Notes: generated from the sequence alone by a model not told the origin. Shown: positions 10,712-23,467, numbered from the stretch's first letter. The stretch is DNA of 64,000 nt from Oikopleura dioica (GCA_907165135.1 OU015569.1:9052501-9116500), one strand, 5' to 3'. Translations and numbers: made by a program.

Positions 10712-12562
10712 TTAGTGAGCTTTGGTTTCCGCTCCTAAGAGACCAATGACGGAAGTTAAGCTCATTCCAAGAACAAGACCAGCAGCCCCGCCAACATCAG
10801 ATAGAAACTGCTCGGGCCCGTAGTCTGGAACTTTCGGTAGAGGGTGCGAAATAAATAATTCAAAATCAATTTTTCTGATGTGAAGTATTTCTGCTCGCTC
10901 CTTCCTCGTGAACTGTTCCACGGACTTCGGCTAGATACACGACAGCTGCGGACATGTTCTCGACATTGATACGTGAGCTTCGAACTATCTTCGCCGCATC
11001 TTTATAATTTCCATACTGAACAATTTCGCCTTTTGGCTGACGCTCTTCGCAAGCACTCATGCACCCGCATTGCCCATAATCAAACATTTTACTTGGATAC
11101 GGTTCAATATTATACTTCATAAAGAAGCTTTCGAAATTTTGAACCATGAATAAGGCGTGATACGCAGACAGCGTGCTCTAATAAAGTACACGCTGGATGA
11201 CTCGGGGCTGAAGTAAATTGGATCGAGTATTCTTTCTTGATTTCAATATCTTACTATAATGAGACGTCGATAAATATCTCGGCATACACCCGCAAACGCC
11301 AGATATCGTTTTTGCCAAGCACTCATTCAGACACTCCAAATGGTTTAGTTACAGTTCAAGTCAGAAGTTTTGACTCAAAACTATTATAAGCCAATCTAAA
11401 CCATTCCTGATGCTCGGTATATGTAGGGTAGTAATCTAACCAGTTTTTTGTCTTTTTACCAACACACTTAGAATAAGGAGCTCCGAGCTTCTTCAACTTG
11501 AGCTGCAAGATGGAGACCCTAAAATATTAGAAGAAGCTTCTATGAGTCTTGCAATTACATCGGAACTGCTCCCGGCGGCATTGAGATTGAATACAGCTCG
11601 TCAAGTGTCCCTTCAGTAGGGTCAGAATAGTAGAGTGTGAGTCCGGCGAGAAAGTGGTACCAACCAATTGAAGAATCTTATTAATTCAGTAAAATTTCAA
11701 CATAAGCTTTCACCTGATTGATTGTAGCCAATAACGACTGACAAGGACGCTTTTCTCCCTATCGATGTTTTCTTCTCAATTTTCGCCATATCCGGATTAA
11801 ACTTAAAATGTTCAATGTCGACTCTAAGGAAAATTTCTTTTACTTGCATGCACTTTCCATAGCGCGTGAAACCATTTGTCCAAGAGCTTATACATCCTCT
11901 TGTCATGTAACGACAGCCAAGGAGAGCAAACTCCGCTTTCTTAGGATTCAAAATTTCATAAATTTTCATTCGACATTGAGACGAAGTAAATCCATTTCAT
12001 GAGTATTTTCGATAAATTCATCGTAACTAATATTGCTTAGTATGACGCTGTCATTCTTTTCCCCACTTGGAGTAGCTTTGTCGATATACGATCCGGTATA
12101 TAGTTCGGATATCAGATGAATGTTCACGTGTGGATACTTTTCTTTAATTTTTCTATGGATATCTGAGATTTGAACAATGTGGTAGTCGAATACCTTCTAC
12201 TGTGCATTCCGTTTATGCAGATCGTCACCTTCGGGAAACGAACATGCTCCTCCCTATTCAAGCTCGGTTTGACTGAACATGGATAGCTGAAGTATTTATC
12301 GGCATTTAGAATAATCTATTCCCAGTTTTACGTCGTTGACATAGAAGTCTTTAATAATTATTGAACTGTAAAACCATAGCATGTACGTAGTATGAATAAT
12401 TCCAACAATAATCATACACAGCCAAAACGCTCGTCGAGCCCCATGAACTCGCTTTTCAAAAATATAGCCACAACTTCCAGGCGCCGCAAAGTTTCGGTAA
12501 TGATCCAAATATTCAATCGGTTTGCATTCATCTCTTTTGCTATAACTCGTTAAATCAGTTCT
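10712..12562 (-). CDS. DEG/ENaC family sodium channel (ASIC-like)
   Basis: Multi-exon minus-strand gene. In protein order: RNFAAPGSCGYIFEKRVHGA and the first membrane span (RAFWLCMIIVGIIHTTYMLW); FPKVTICINGM; LISELYTGSY; a CISSWTNGFTRYGKC segment; CLNECLAKTISGVCGCMPRY; a CGCMSACEER palm/wrist cysteine motif; then PEQFLSDVGGAAGLVLGMSL with the G-M-S pore filter of the second span, and a short tail to the TAA at 10712. All are DEG/ENaC hallmarks. The family forms trimeric amiloride-sensitive Na+ channels gated by acid, peptides or force. The first coding exon upstream of 12562 was not identified, and the first internal junction (about 12220-12340) is uncertain. The ligand is not predictable. 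Confidence 0.85.
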
Positions 12563-12871
12563 CTACTAAAATAAATACCAGTCTAACTTGTTTTCGATGA
12601 CAGTCATGATATGGAAAAACTTTTCCTTCACACAGCCGGAGTGAGTGAACCGCTGGAATCAATAAGTTACCAAAAGTGTCGAATTTTTAATCATTTTTTC
12701 GGGTTTAATACAGTTTACCTGCAGATTGCAAGAAATCATGTGGAAGATGTCAGAGTTACAGTGATGTGCAGACTGTCAATTCGTTCGTTCTTTATGAAAG
12801 TAGTTTATTACCAAATAAGATTTTTTGTTATCATGCAGATAAAATATATTTCAACTATCAAATTGTGGTTA

Positions 12872-14125
12872 TTAGCTGCCATCGAAGAAGTTTTCTTTCT
12901 GCTCGTCATAATAGCTTCTTAGCTCTTGAAGGGCCTTTCTTTGGTTCTCTTCGTTAACAATGCTCAGCTCAGGATAAATGCAGTTCCATGCGATGAGAAT
13001 GGCGGTGACAATGGCGAAAACTTAATCTTATTTTGAATAACATTTTAAGCCAGATTTAATTACCAATAATGCAAATCTTCCAAACACAGTCTTCCCATGG
13101 CTTCCGTTTGAAATTCTTCAATGTAAGAAATCCAAAAGTAAGCCCCACAAATGCTCCGCCAAGATGAGCCGCGTAGCTAACTTGTCCCAAACTTTGATTC
13201 ACGTATCGCTGGTATGTCTCATAGACGTCAAAAGTAACATATATTCCTACAGGAAGGAAACGCAAAAGAAAGCCGAACCAGTGCATGTGATCCAAGTTGA
13301 GCATAATATTAGAAAAGCTTGCGAGGATCAAGCAGTAATCTCCGCCAGAACATCCAAGAAGAAGCGTGTTCGTGTTAACGATTCCTGACAGTAATGCACC
13401 AAAGATAACGCTTCAATGGATCAAATCCAGTTTAGACTAGTCCATACTTTTGCTGTTATCAATTTGATATTTGACCCGTTTCCAACTGTGTAAATTATGG
13501 CGATGCGGGTAGTTCCATGAACCATTTCAAGGGGGATTCCGATCAGCAGTTGCATGATGATATTTCCAAGAAGATGAGGAAGTCCGGCATGCAAGTACTG
13601 ATAAGTGAAGAAACGCCAAATTTCGTCACGTTCGTCAGGGTCAAATATTAATGGCGATTTGATCATTTACCACTTTAGTCGGAGAAGCTCTTGAAAAGAA
13701 GAATAATCCTTGTAGTACTCGCAAAAAATCGCAATCTGCAAGATACTAAGATCTTGTTATAAATCAATTATTAGCAACTAATCAACCTTGATCCAAGAAT
13801 AAAAATCGGGAAGGAGCCGGTTCCTTCGTCACAATTGGGAAGACAACTGTATCGTTGATAATAGTACTCATAGTCATCTTCGTTCATTCCAACGATTCTT
13901 CCCGCTGTTTTTGACATCGACTGCTCGAATATTTGTTTTCTTGTTCGAGGTTGTATTTCTCGAACAATCGACTCATCGTTTCTCTGGTTCTGTTCAAGAT
14001 CATCGCTATTTTTGTCCCTATGAGGCGGTCTTTCTTTATGTTCCGAAACAATTTTTCTACTTGCGTTCCCGTTTGAAATATTTATCAAGAACAAATCTTT
14101 CAGCATCGATCTCTTGCATTTCCAT
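12872..14125 (-). CDS. Rhomboid intramembrane serine protease, in-frame TAA before membrane segment 2
   Basis: RHBDL-type protease. Order: a short N-terminus from the ATG at 14125; FPIFILGS and QIAIFCEYYK (first span); SPLIFDPDERDEIWRFFTYQ; YLHAGLPHLLGNIIMQLLIG; the active-site exon GCSGGDYCLILASFSNIM (GxSG Ser); then YAAHLGGAFVGLTFGFLTLK (active-site His) and a last span ending at the TAA 12872. Both catalytic residues are present. The frame carries a TAA at 13667-13669 between the first span and SPLIFDP, and no AG acceptor exists that would splice it out without losing the conserved WRFFTYQ segment. The exact N-terminal exon joins are uncertain. Rhomboids cut membrane proteins such as EGF ligands; an EGF-containing secreted gene lies directly upstream on the same strand. 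Confidence 0.82.
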
Positions 14126-14262
14126 ATTTTTTATAAATGCAAAAATACTAGAACTATTCGTCACACCCCACTTGAAGGATTATCACATGAACAGTATTTT
14201 GATGCTCTTTATAACTTGATTAATGAATTAAAATGTAAAGGAAATATTTATTCACAGGATAA

Positions 14263-15323
14263 TTATGAAAGGTTCTTCTTTTGGTATTCCATTGATATTT
14301 TGTGCAAGTTAGACTCCACTCGTTTCAACCGATGAGTCCACTGAACATGCCATTTTATGATGTTGCACTCGCCAACACGTCCATGAATGAGTTCTTCCAT
14401 TCTTGCTGCCCACTCCGTAGTATTCGTGATTCCTGATTCTGCAGTACTGATAACGTTTTCGCCGCCACCTTTCTCCTGAATGCACCGCTTGAGACTTTGA
14501 TTTTGGATCTTGGTGCCGCAAATATGACGTATAAGACGGTTTATGTCTTGAACCATCGAACTGAATACATAACTACAGATGAAAATACGCTCAAAGTACC
14601 GTATAATCCAGCGACTTGGATCAACGCCCACTTCAGCGAGAATCTTTTCAATTGACCCGCCAAAGTACTGTATACAAAGTTTCTTCGGAAACGAGGATGC
14701 CTTCGATGTCGAAAGTGCTTCCTCGACTTTGAAAAATTCAATATCATCAAAAGTGTCTTCGATTTCAAAGAAGAGCATCTCGGGTGCATGCTCGAAGGAA
14801 GCAATTTGGGCCTCGGAAAATTGCTTCTCACTTTCGTTTTCAGAGAAACATCTATATCCAACTCCTTTGAATTCTTTTGTGACTATTATATTGGCACATT
14901 GTTCGGAAGGAGTACAAGAGTGTGTTCCGGCGAAGCATTCGTTGATGTCATGGCAAGTGTAGCCGTAAAAAATCATTCCAGGAGGGCATTTGCATCTTTT
15001 TCAAGGTTTATGCAAAAAAGAAACAGGAAAACACAATTTACAGATCGATACCTTATCCTGTAAGTACCTCGCTCGTTTTTGCATTGAGTTGATTCGTCAC
15101 ATGCGTGTATATTTTCAGTGCACTCATCTATGTCAAGACACCTTCTCCTTGTGCTGGCTTTTCGACAGAAATCTTCAATTTCATATTATACCTATCTATA
15201 GTTCTTCTTTATGCAAAAATTCTCTGAGTTAAAGCCTGTCTCTGATAGAAAAAAGCCTTTTGGACACGTTCTTCGAGCCAAGGCCAGCGAGAAAAATGAA
15301 ATTCGCACAATTTTCAGCCGCAT
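14263..15323 (-). CDS. Secreted protein with calcium-binding EGF domains and a novel C-terminal domain
   Basis: Start at 15323: MRLKIVRISFFSLALA is a signal peptide, followed by TCPKGFFLSET. Next come two EGF-type modules, DIDECTENIHACDES and DINECFAGTHSCTPSEQC, with the Ca-binding D-I-D/N-E-C signature, joined by CKCPPGMIFYGYTC across a phase-2 intron. The remaining about 190 residues form one exon with six or more cysteines and no family I recognise. The junction near 15270 appears to use a non-GT donor (ACA|G GCTTTA), so it is less certain. The stop lies 137 bp before the ATG of the rhomboid gene on the same strand, with an AATAAA in between; an operon or tight head-to-tail pair is possible. 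Confidence 0.7.
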
Positions 15324-15757
15324 AAAGACCGTTATTAGACACGACTTTGTCTTGTCCCGCGTTTTAAGGCGGTCTCAACGACCTTGAAGAACATGATGTT
15401 GGAAAAGGGCGCCCAGGTCATGTTTAGAACACCTCTGGTCTTATGAGATTGGTTAGAAGAGCATAAATGGAATTTGAGGAAAAGTGAAATTTTACGGTTT
15501 TTTCTGGCCGAAGAAAATGATTAGCCGCTTGTTTAAGGTGTTACGTCTGGGAAAACGAGTGATCGAGAAAAGAGTTATGAACCCATTTGACTTGAATTAT
15601 ATTTGAGCAATCAATAAAACCGCCTTTTCAGATTGAAGATCGAGGGAAATGTCCCGCAAAGACATCAATGGGCGCCTCTTCCGGCCAAAACTTCACTTAT
15701 GCTATTTAATAAAATACAACTACTTTCATCGTTCATTAAAGCGTCTAGCATTCTAAA
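15324..15757. other. Divergent intergenic region
   Basis: 434 bp between the starts of the EGF gene (-) and the SLC23 gene (+), probably holding both promoters. No motif stands out. Confidence 0.4.
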
Positions 15758-18052
15758 ATGACCACCAAAAAGCGAGGAAAGAGAGAAGAGGTTCTGTACT
15801 CTCCAGAAGACGTCCCACCATGGTACATGTGCATCTTGCTTGGCATGCAGCATTTTCTAACCTGCTTAGGCGGCACAGTTTCAATTCCTCTCATATTAGG
15901 AAAAGTTCAATTTCAATAAAAAAAGTAGATAAATTGCTCAACAGACAATTGAGGGTTTAACACAGACGAACTTTTTGAAGCACCAGCTTTCTGTCTTGGA
16001 AATGACAATGAAAGCAACCTGGTAAAATCGTATCTAATGTCGACTCTATTTGTTGGGAGTGGAATCTGTACCATGATCCAAGCTACTTTTGGAAATAGGT
16101 TACCCATTCTTCAAGGAGGCACATTTAGTTTTCTGACGCCCACGTTTGTCCTCATGGGAACTGCACTTTTCAACGTAATCATTTTCGATAAAAATGATCA
16201 TTTATCAGATTCTAGTGCGACAATGTAAAGCCTCTCTCATGCGTCGACAAGACAGAGACGAATATTATGAGTTCAACACTTTTTGATTTTGAAGGGATGA
16301 AATGCTGTGAAATCGAAACTGGATGCGAAGAACTTTTCAATAATCCAGCGATAAATGAGACCTCTGCGATGAAGTATTTCCGGGACGTTGACAACGATGG
16401 CAATCCGACGATTGTTTCTTTTGAGAGAGTATGGCAACGCCGTGTACGAGAAGTTCAGGGTGCCATTATAACCGCTTCTCTGGTAGAGCTATTCCTCGGC
16501 GCCACAGGGCTAATCGGCGTTGTATTGACATTCATATCGCCACTCGCCATTGCTCCCGTCATCACTCTCGTCGGCCTAACACTTTATGTTCCAGCGATAG
16601 AACACGCAGAAGTCAACTGGCCAATCGCTATTTTGTCATTCATCCTCGTCACTTTGTTCAGTCAATACCTTGGGAAAGTTCAGTGGCGGATCCCTTATAT
16701 CAAAAACAAAAAACTTGCCTGGACAAAGTTTCCCGTTTTTGAAGTCTTTCCTGTTCTTCTTGGTATGAGCTTTCGGCAAAAAAGGGAGTAACAACGCTGA
16801 TTTTAGGTCTAATAATTTCATGGGGCATATGTGGAATTCTAACTGCTGCTGCTAATAATAATCCTAGCATGACAAAGGTAACCTGATATTGAATCAAATT
16901 TACATGATATCGAAAAGCTTAACGATCCGACTCATTTCTGGTACCAAGCAAGGACCGATATCAAAGCACAAGTTATTGGAGATGCTCCTTGGTTCAGGTA
17001 CGCACTTCAAAAGTTCCAATATCTATCAATGCGATTAGATTTGTGTATCCATTCCAATGGGGAGCTCCGTCTTTTTCCGCTGCCGGTACTGTTGGTCTAT
17101 TGTCAGGCGTGTTCGCTGGCATGCTGGAGTCAATCGGCGACTACTATGCTGCAGCGGATATTGCTAATATACCTCCACCACCTGTACATGCAATCAATAG
17201 AGGTTGACTCAAATTGTTATTTTTAACATAAAAATGTGAAGGGATAATGATGGAAGGAATCGCATGTGTCATCGCTGGCTCTCTCGGATCTGGAAATGGG
17301 ACAACAACTTATTCAGAAAACATTGCAACCCTAAGAATTACAAAATGTGCATCGCGGTGTATGATTCAAACTGCCGCTTTGATTTTATTTATTCTCGGCT
17401 TCTTTGGAAAATTCACTGCTTTCTTCACAACGTTACCTGAACCAGTTATTGGCGGACTTTACTTTGTCATGTTTGGGCTCATTTCTGGTGTCGGAATATC
17501 GAACTTGAAATATGTGGACTTGGGATCATCAAGAAATGTATTCGTCTTTGGGTTTTCAATATTCCTAGGACTTGCCTTGCCGTTTTGGTCAGAGCGCCAT
17601 CCCAACTCTATCAACACTGGATCGACCGGTCTCGATCAGGTAAAATAAGAATAAACTGCCGAATTCAAATTGTGCAGTATTCTATCATACATTCAGGTCA
17701 TTGTTGTTCTTATGTCCACTGCACCGTTCGTCGCAGGAGTTGCTGCTATCCTGCTCGATAACACTATTCCCGGAACTCGGCAAGAAAGAGGATTAGCATC
17801 GTGGAATTCCTCTGCGGAATTTAAGGTTTTTAAGTTGAATTCGATTGTCATAAAAGATTGATTAAGGATGAGGATTTTCAAGTTTATGACATTCCATGGC
17901 TCAGATTCATAACAAATATCAGCTGGATGAGACACATCCCTATTTCTCCTGCATATCAGCCAAAACCTTCTGTTTGGCCAAGAAAAGTCTGTCCTTGCTC
18001 TCAAAAAGATGAAGACGTTGAAGAATGCATAACGAATAAAACCTCACTTTAA
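15758..18052 (+). CDS. SLC23-type nucleobase/ascorbate transporter (SVCT-like)
   Basis: Nine exons: 15758-15899, 15966-16174, 16216-16762, 16807-16877, 16918-16997, 17039-17202, 17242-17639, 17697-17825 and 17867-18052; 641 residues, all phases consistent. Landmarks: [20 protein letters not shown] at the N-terminus, [62 protein letters not shown] (substrate-site E and D), [11 protein letters not shown]-type motif, [10 protein letters not shown] (family NAT signature, normally P/Q/E-N-x-G), [33 protein letters not shown]. The family moves ascorbate with Na+ or nucleobases across the plasma membrane. Intron 1 must start GA (TTAG|GAAAAG) to keep frame. The Ala at the fourth NAT position is unusual. 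Confidence 0.93.
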
Positions 18053-18216
18053 AAGATACTTCACCACACGCTACATGGATTCAAAATATAACTGGCCTTT
18101 TTCTACGAAGCTATATCAAGTTTATTTCTGTAGAATTCTTTAATATGGATGTTTTCGTGACGGGTGGTAGGTTTCCCCTTTGACGAAATCGCGCAAATCC
18201 TTGAAAATCGCAAGTT

Positions 18217-19239
18217 TCATAGATAGGTTAATTTAAAATTTACCCTGAAATGGGGATATCGTTGAATCTTCCGCGGGAACGCACTGCCGTCCCATTTTCG
18301 CATGTATTGGCAGCAATAACTTTTCTTCTTGTGAGCGTCTAGAGCGCCGATCTTCTTGAAGAAAGCGTACAGTCGTTTATTCTCGCTCACCCAGTGCGGC
18401 AGATTCGGATACTTTGGATCGCGGTTGCGCGTTTCTGGAATCGCTTCTAATCTTCGTCGATAGCGGCAGTAGTAACGTCGAGGATTGAGATTTTCTGTGA
18501 CGAAGCGAAACGTTGATTCTCTTTGGTAGAAATAATGAAATGCGTAAATCAACAGTTATAGCAAGAATTTCAACCCTTAGCCAAAACAATCATCAAAGGA
18601 AGGCCTATTATGAACTATTTTTCGGAAGTTGTAATAATAGTCTTTCTCCTGTTCAGTAAAGATCATCTGAGGAATTGGCTCAAGGCGAGGATCCGCTTTT
18701 TGAATTCGACCACCATTTATTTTCCCATTTTCGATCATCGAGTGCTGCGTTCCACTGCTTGTCGGAAACTGTTCCCAAAGCGCAACATCTTATTTAGATC
18801 TACACCTCTCATTATTATTCAATTTGCTAAAGATTGTGATTCCTGTCCTCTATACTTCCAAATATTTTCCATCCGCTGTTGATTCTCGTCGGTATTAACG
18901 GCAAGTCGACGCAAGATCCACTTCATCTTCTCCTCCTTCATCCCTTCCTCATTTTCCTCGTTATTGTTGTCGCCACCGAAAAAGTCATCTTCCGAAGAAA
19001 TGACTCTGGACAAACTCATATTTTCCAACTCCGCGGAGAGAATTTCAGCGTAAAGAATGCCATCGTCCTGAGAACGCGAGAATGTTAGGACTATCTACAG
19101 TAGGCTACGTATATCTGGTCATCAACGCGACAGATAGCATAAAATTCTCTTGAGTTACCTTTGGGGCATTTTCCTCATCAGCGGTCTCTGCAATTCGAAA
19201 ATTAGAATCCTCGGCGGATTTAAAATTTGGTACCGCCAT
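18217..19239 (-). CDS. Uncharacterised acidic-then-basic protein
   Basis: The minus-strand frame starts MAVPNFKSAEDSNF at 19239. Exon 1 is 19239-19159; exon 2 starts at 19067 and ends about 18848 through a GA-AG intron (18847-18789); exon 3 starts at 18788 (DVALWEQFPTSSGTQHS); a final exon reads NPRRYYCRYRRRLEAIPETR, KIGALDAHKKKSYCCQYMRK, stop at 18217. The last junction seems to use a GC donor. The N-terminal half is rich in E/D/N, the C-terminal half in R/K/Y/C with a possible metal-binding CC pair. I do not recognise a family. Consistent open frames across four exons argue that it is real. It converges on SLC23. Confidence 0.5.
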
Positions 19240-19869
19240 TTTAAAATTGTAAATAAATTTTCTGAGTTGTGCCCGTTTAGGCCCGAGTCAAAGCGATTCT
19301 ACGACCCGAAAGAGAAGAAGCATCTACGCCGAGATTTCATGAAAGCTCCTGGTTGAAAATGAGTTTTCAAATCTATTTCTGTCGAAATACTGCTTTCTGT
19401 TATAATTCTGCATGAACGATAAGGTTAGACTGCTATTCTGCGCACTATGCAAGAACAAAACAATTTTCACTACTTTAGTCCAATAACCGGTAGTTTTATT
19501 GATGGAAAGTTGTGGAAATGTACGTATTCAACAAGTAAGGTATTATATAGGTGTTTATAATAATAATGAAGAAATTCGTCAGCAGAGTACTAAAATAGTA
19601 AACGATAAGAGAAGTAGGGATCATATGAGAATGGAGATAGGCCACCGATAAGAGTTTTGAAGAGCGATAACCGGTAATCCTGAAGGTCATCTTTCTGAAT
19701 GTTAGATGCGGATAGGTAAGAGTGTGTTCTTGAAGGTCGTCGGCACAGAGCATGGTTTGTTCTTACAAGCGAGAAGAAGCGTATCCTTTGGTAATAAAAA
19801 TGTATCCGTTACAGTAATGGCACACAGAATTAGATGATTGCCACGTAGTTTAATGAAGAAGTTTCTGGG

Positions 19870-22800
19870 TTAGAGTAATTGACACACCATTTCTTTGATG
19901 TAGTCTTTGTTCTTATTTATGTACTTTCGGGTGTCCCACATCAGCTAAAACGATTGCTAGATTTGGCTTGAAGCAGTTAGATTACCTGGAAAAGTTTTGT
20001 GTTGTCGGTCTCGTCTAGCTGAATATCCGCAGACATTTGTGGATTCAGACGATAATAAGCAGTCCCGAGTGCGTCGCAGAACGATTGAGCTCGACGCTTG
20101 AAACGCATTTGTTAAATTTGGGGAACGATAAAAACGATCTTACCACAACCCATCTGTCGCATTCGCAAACCGTATCGACGAACATTTTGGCTAATTCGAC
20201 CGTCGCCGTCAGTGATTTGTAAGCTTCAAGAGCATTCGTCGGCCAAATTCTGTCTGTAGCACGGCTTTTCACTACAGGTTGGTTGCCAGTGCCAAGAGAG
20301 ACAACGATTTTAATGGATTCTTTGCCAGTGTCGTCGGACTCAGGGGTTTTATTGTACTCATTCACTTCGCGGATGATTTCAACGAGTGCGTCAATTGTTG
20401 GATTGTTGGCGGCGAGACCTCCGTCGAGGAAACGCCCCATTGCGGGGAAGAATGTAGGGGCTGCTCCAGTGCAACGCGCCGCTAAATTAGCTGTAAATAT
20501 TAATTATACACCGTTTCTTACCTTTCCAGACTTCGTCATTTCTATGCTCGATCGTTGGTTCAAACTTGTGCTCTCCATCTGTCGTTTTTGGGAGAAAGTT
20601 GTCAACTTTGCCAGCTGGAATAAAATTCCTAAACCAGAAAAGCTCCGCTGGCTGACGATCAGCAAGCATCGAGGTAACGAGAACGCGGGGCTCGTTGATA
20701 TCGAGCATTTTTTGTTGTCCGTAAAGTTCTTGTAAGGCAGATTCCAAAGGCGCTTCGTGATAAGGACGCTTCCCATGAAAACAGTCATCTTTTAGCTTTT
20801 GCGAGGATAAGAATGGCTCATAAAGATTTTCTAATTGGAATGATACCCTTTAGATAATTATAGCATCGCAAACATCAATCGAAACGAACTTTATCCGCTC
20901 CTTGAGGTAGAATCGTTGAATATCTGTTGCTCGATATTTTTGCATGAGACCGAGGGCGGCCATTCCTCCAGTTGAAGTTCCCACAAGATAATCGAAGAGC
21001 GTATGTATTGGCCGTCCGGCTTCTTGCTCGATTGCAATCAGAAGCTGCGTCAGAACAAGTCCCCGAATTCCACCACCATCCAATGATAGAATACGCAAGT
21101 TTTTCCGCAAATTATGTCGGCTCGATTTTGCTTCCTTGAGATCTTCTATTTCATCCATCGATTTGGCACGAAGGGGTGCTATAAAATGGACGGAGAAAGG
21201 CTTCTATTTAGTTTTGATTGTCTAATATATGATATATTTTAGATCTTATGCACTTTTCCCATCGTTTCCTTCATGAGCTGACACCGACGATTTGACAGAA
21301 CGACAGGATTCGCTTCGACTTACAGTAAGAGAGTACGAGTTATTGTGATTTATATCTCCAGACGATGAATTAATGTTCGACGGATGGAGAAACTCCTTTT
21401 CTTTGGCTTTCTGTGGAATGGGGGACTCTGGTTCGACGACCATCGCACCGACTTCGTGTAAGGCAACTAGAATTTCTTCTTTTGAGCTTTCTTTTGATTC
21501 AAGCGCGACAAGTCCTGGAGTCTTTTTGTCATCATTTTTCATTTGGTAGTTAGCGCCGAATAATATCAAAGCCTAAAGGTCTAATTAGTTCTTATTTTCA
21601 ACTAATGAAAGGTTACCTTGATAAGCTGGAGATTTCCCGAAAGAACCGCAAAGTGAAGAGGAGTATTTCCGTTTTCTCCGACTGCATTGACATCGGCACT
21701 ATGCAAAACGAGCTCATATGCTGCTTCTGTTCTTTGTTTTTTGATCATGACATGGAGCGGCGTTGATTTATCCGCAGATACAGCATTTACTAAGGCACCC
21801 TTTTTCGTTAGAAGTCGTATGTCTTCCTAAAATGGAGAGTAAGCATTGCAAAATAATGTATGAAAACCTTTGTCCTGGACCAGTGAAGAGGCGTTCCACC
21901 ATATTTTTCATCACACGCGTTGATTTCATCATCGTCGTATGAAAGAACTTTGTCTAATAGATCTACTCTTCTTTTTTCGTCACCGTTAGCATGCTTGAGA
22001 ACTACTCCCCAGTAACAATTTTAGGGTAGGGTGGGTTGCGTCATTTCAGCGCTGCGCTCCCGGTACAATACCTACCACACCGCCCGCAGCAAGCGCCTTT
22101 CTCAAAAAGCGCAATCTCTATTGGATTTTACGCTCGCTGCGGGCGGTGTGGTAGGTATTGTACCGGGAGCGCAGCGCTGAAATGACGCAACCCATCCTAC
22201 CCTAAAATTGTTACACGGGAGTAGATGAGCCAGTCTACCAGTCGCACTTGAAACGCAAGGCTGAGCTCCAGCATCAAGAAGACCATGAAAGAACTTATCT
22301 TTGCCTTCGATTGTGGCCTTGTGCAGCGGGTTTTGACCTTCATTATTCAAAATATTCATTGCCGGGTCGGGTCGTTCGATCGGAGCTTCATCTATTAGGT
22401 ACTGGAACCATGGATAGCCCTCGTCTGGGTCTCTGAATTATTCTGTGACTCTTGTGAGTGTTTATGATCAGCTACCTTAGAATGTAGTGATAAATCGTGC
22501 ATCCCTCCGAATCCTGAGCAGTAGTTTTTGCGCCAATTGCAAGTAAATGTTCGAACATCTCTCGTTTATTCTGAGCAACTGCAAGATGTAGTGGAGTTCT
22601 TCCCAAAGAATCGCCATCACCGTAATCTAACCGTTTCGTTGGAGGCGAGTTTACTGAAATTTTACGTTGATTCAATTTGAAAAGAATTCAAGCTTACCGG
22701 ATAAAACAGCTTTAATAGAAACATCCACAGCAATATGAGCAGAACTCCAGCCTTGTTCTTTTCGTGCAGAATTTAAAACAAGTTGAACAACTCCCGCATT

Positions 22801-23284
22801 ATAAAGACTTTGAATGTCCAACTCGTAGAGAATAAGTGCCAAGCGAGAGAACTCGTTGAGAGCTTCGGTTTCTTTCTGCAATGGAAGACGGAAGAATCTG
22901 ATTACTTGCTTTGTCGCTTGTCTGAGTATCGGTGAGAACTCTTGACTAAAATATAATTTTCAATATATCTTATATAATATATTTTAATTATTCTCAAACT
23001 GAATTTTTTGCAGTTCTCACTATCCTTGGATTTTGAAGATACGCGTCGAACCATTTCTCAGACTTTATAAGATGAATGTGTTTAAATGACTCGATAACAA
23101 TTTCTTTCTTCTCAGTTTGACTGTTTTTTATATTCAAGAAAGTTTCGTATTCTCTAGTTCCAAGTTCATAGGCAGTATACGGCTGATTAATAAGTTCTTG
23201 CACAGCAAGCACACTTCTCTGAGCAACTTGTGTCAGACCATCAGTAACATCTTGCCGTATTGAGTCGAATGTCTTTTTTAACAT
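19870..23284 (-). CDS. PLA2G6: Calcium-independent phospholipase A2 (PLA2G6 type), ankyrin repeats plus patatin domain
   Basis: Thirteen exons, minus strand: 23284-23000, 22945-22910, 22875-22698, 22653-22476, 22432-22215, 22004-21868, 21826-21617, 21572-21254, 21178-20890, 20847-20522, 20490-20144, 20096-19986 and 19944-19870; 902 residues, all phases agree. The N-terminal half has ankyrin repeats ([56 protein letters not shown]). A low-complexity linker follows, then the patatin fold: [20 protein letters not shown], the lipase elbow GTSTGG (Ser nucleophile) and [15 protein letters not shown] (catalytic Asp). Hydrolyses sn-2 fatty acids of phospholipids; roles in membrane repair and mitochondria. 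Intron 2 has a GC donor (AAA|GCAAGT). Intron 5 is a 210-nt palindromic element. Confidence 0.95.
22005..22214 (-). mobile_element. Palindromic foldback element that forms PLA2G6 intron 5
   Basis: Arms 22012-22090 and 22136-22214 are 79 bp each and match at 78 positions; weaker pairing extends to 22002 and 22224 (CTACTCCC/GGGAGTAG). The loop is 45 bp. On the gene's strand the element's own end supplies the GT donor (CCGT|GTAACAAT), and the acceptor GGGGAG lies at its other edge, joining phase 1 to phase 1. All neighbouring introns are 40-75 nt, so the element accounts for the whole intron. Confidence 0.88.
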
Positions 23285-23467
23285 TTTCGAAATATCGAAT
23301 TCGAACGTCTCTCAAACTCATCAAATCACTAAAAAAAAGTTTCTAATATTTTAATTTTCCCATTTTCACTTGATCGAAACGAGAGACTCAAACTCCGCTC
23401 CGTGATTGGCCGGTTTGAAATAATTGGAATTTATTTTTCGGCGACCTGGTTAAGATTTATTTTCATA

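Noticed and set aside
12205-12340. Two apparent frameshifts near the N-terminus of the DEG/ENaC gene
   Set aside because: One is removed by a 38-nt GT-AG intron (starting GTAGAAGG); the other can be explained by a longer canonical intron, so a pseudogene call is not justified.
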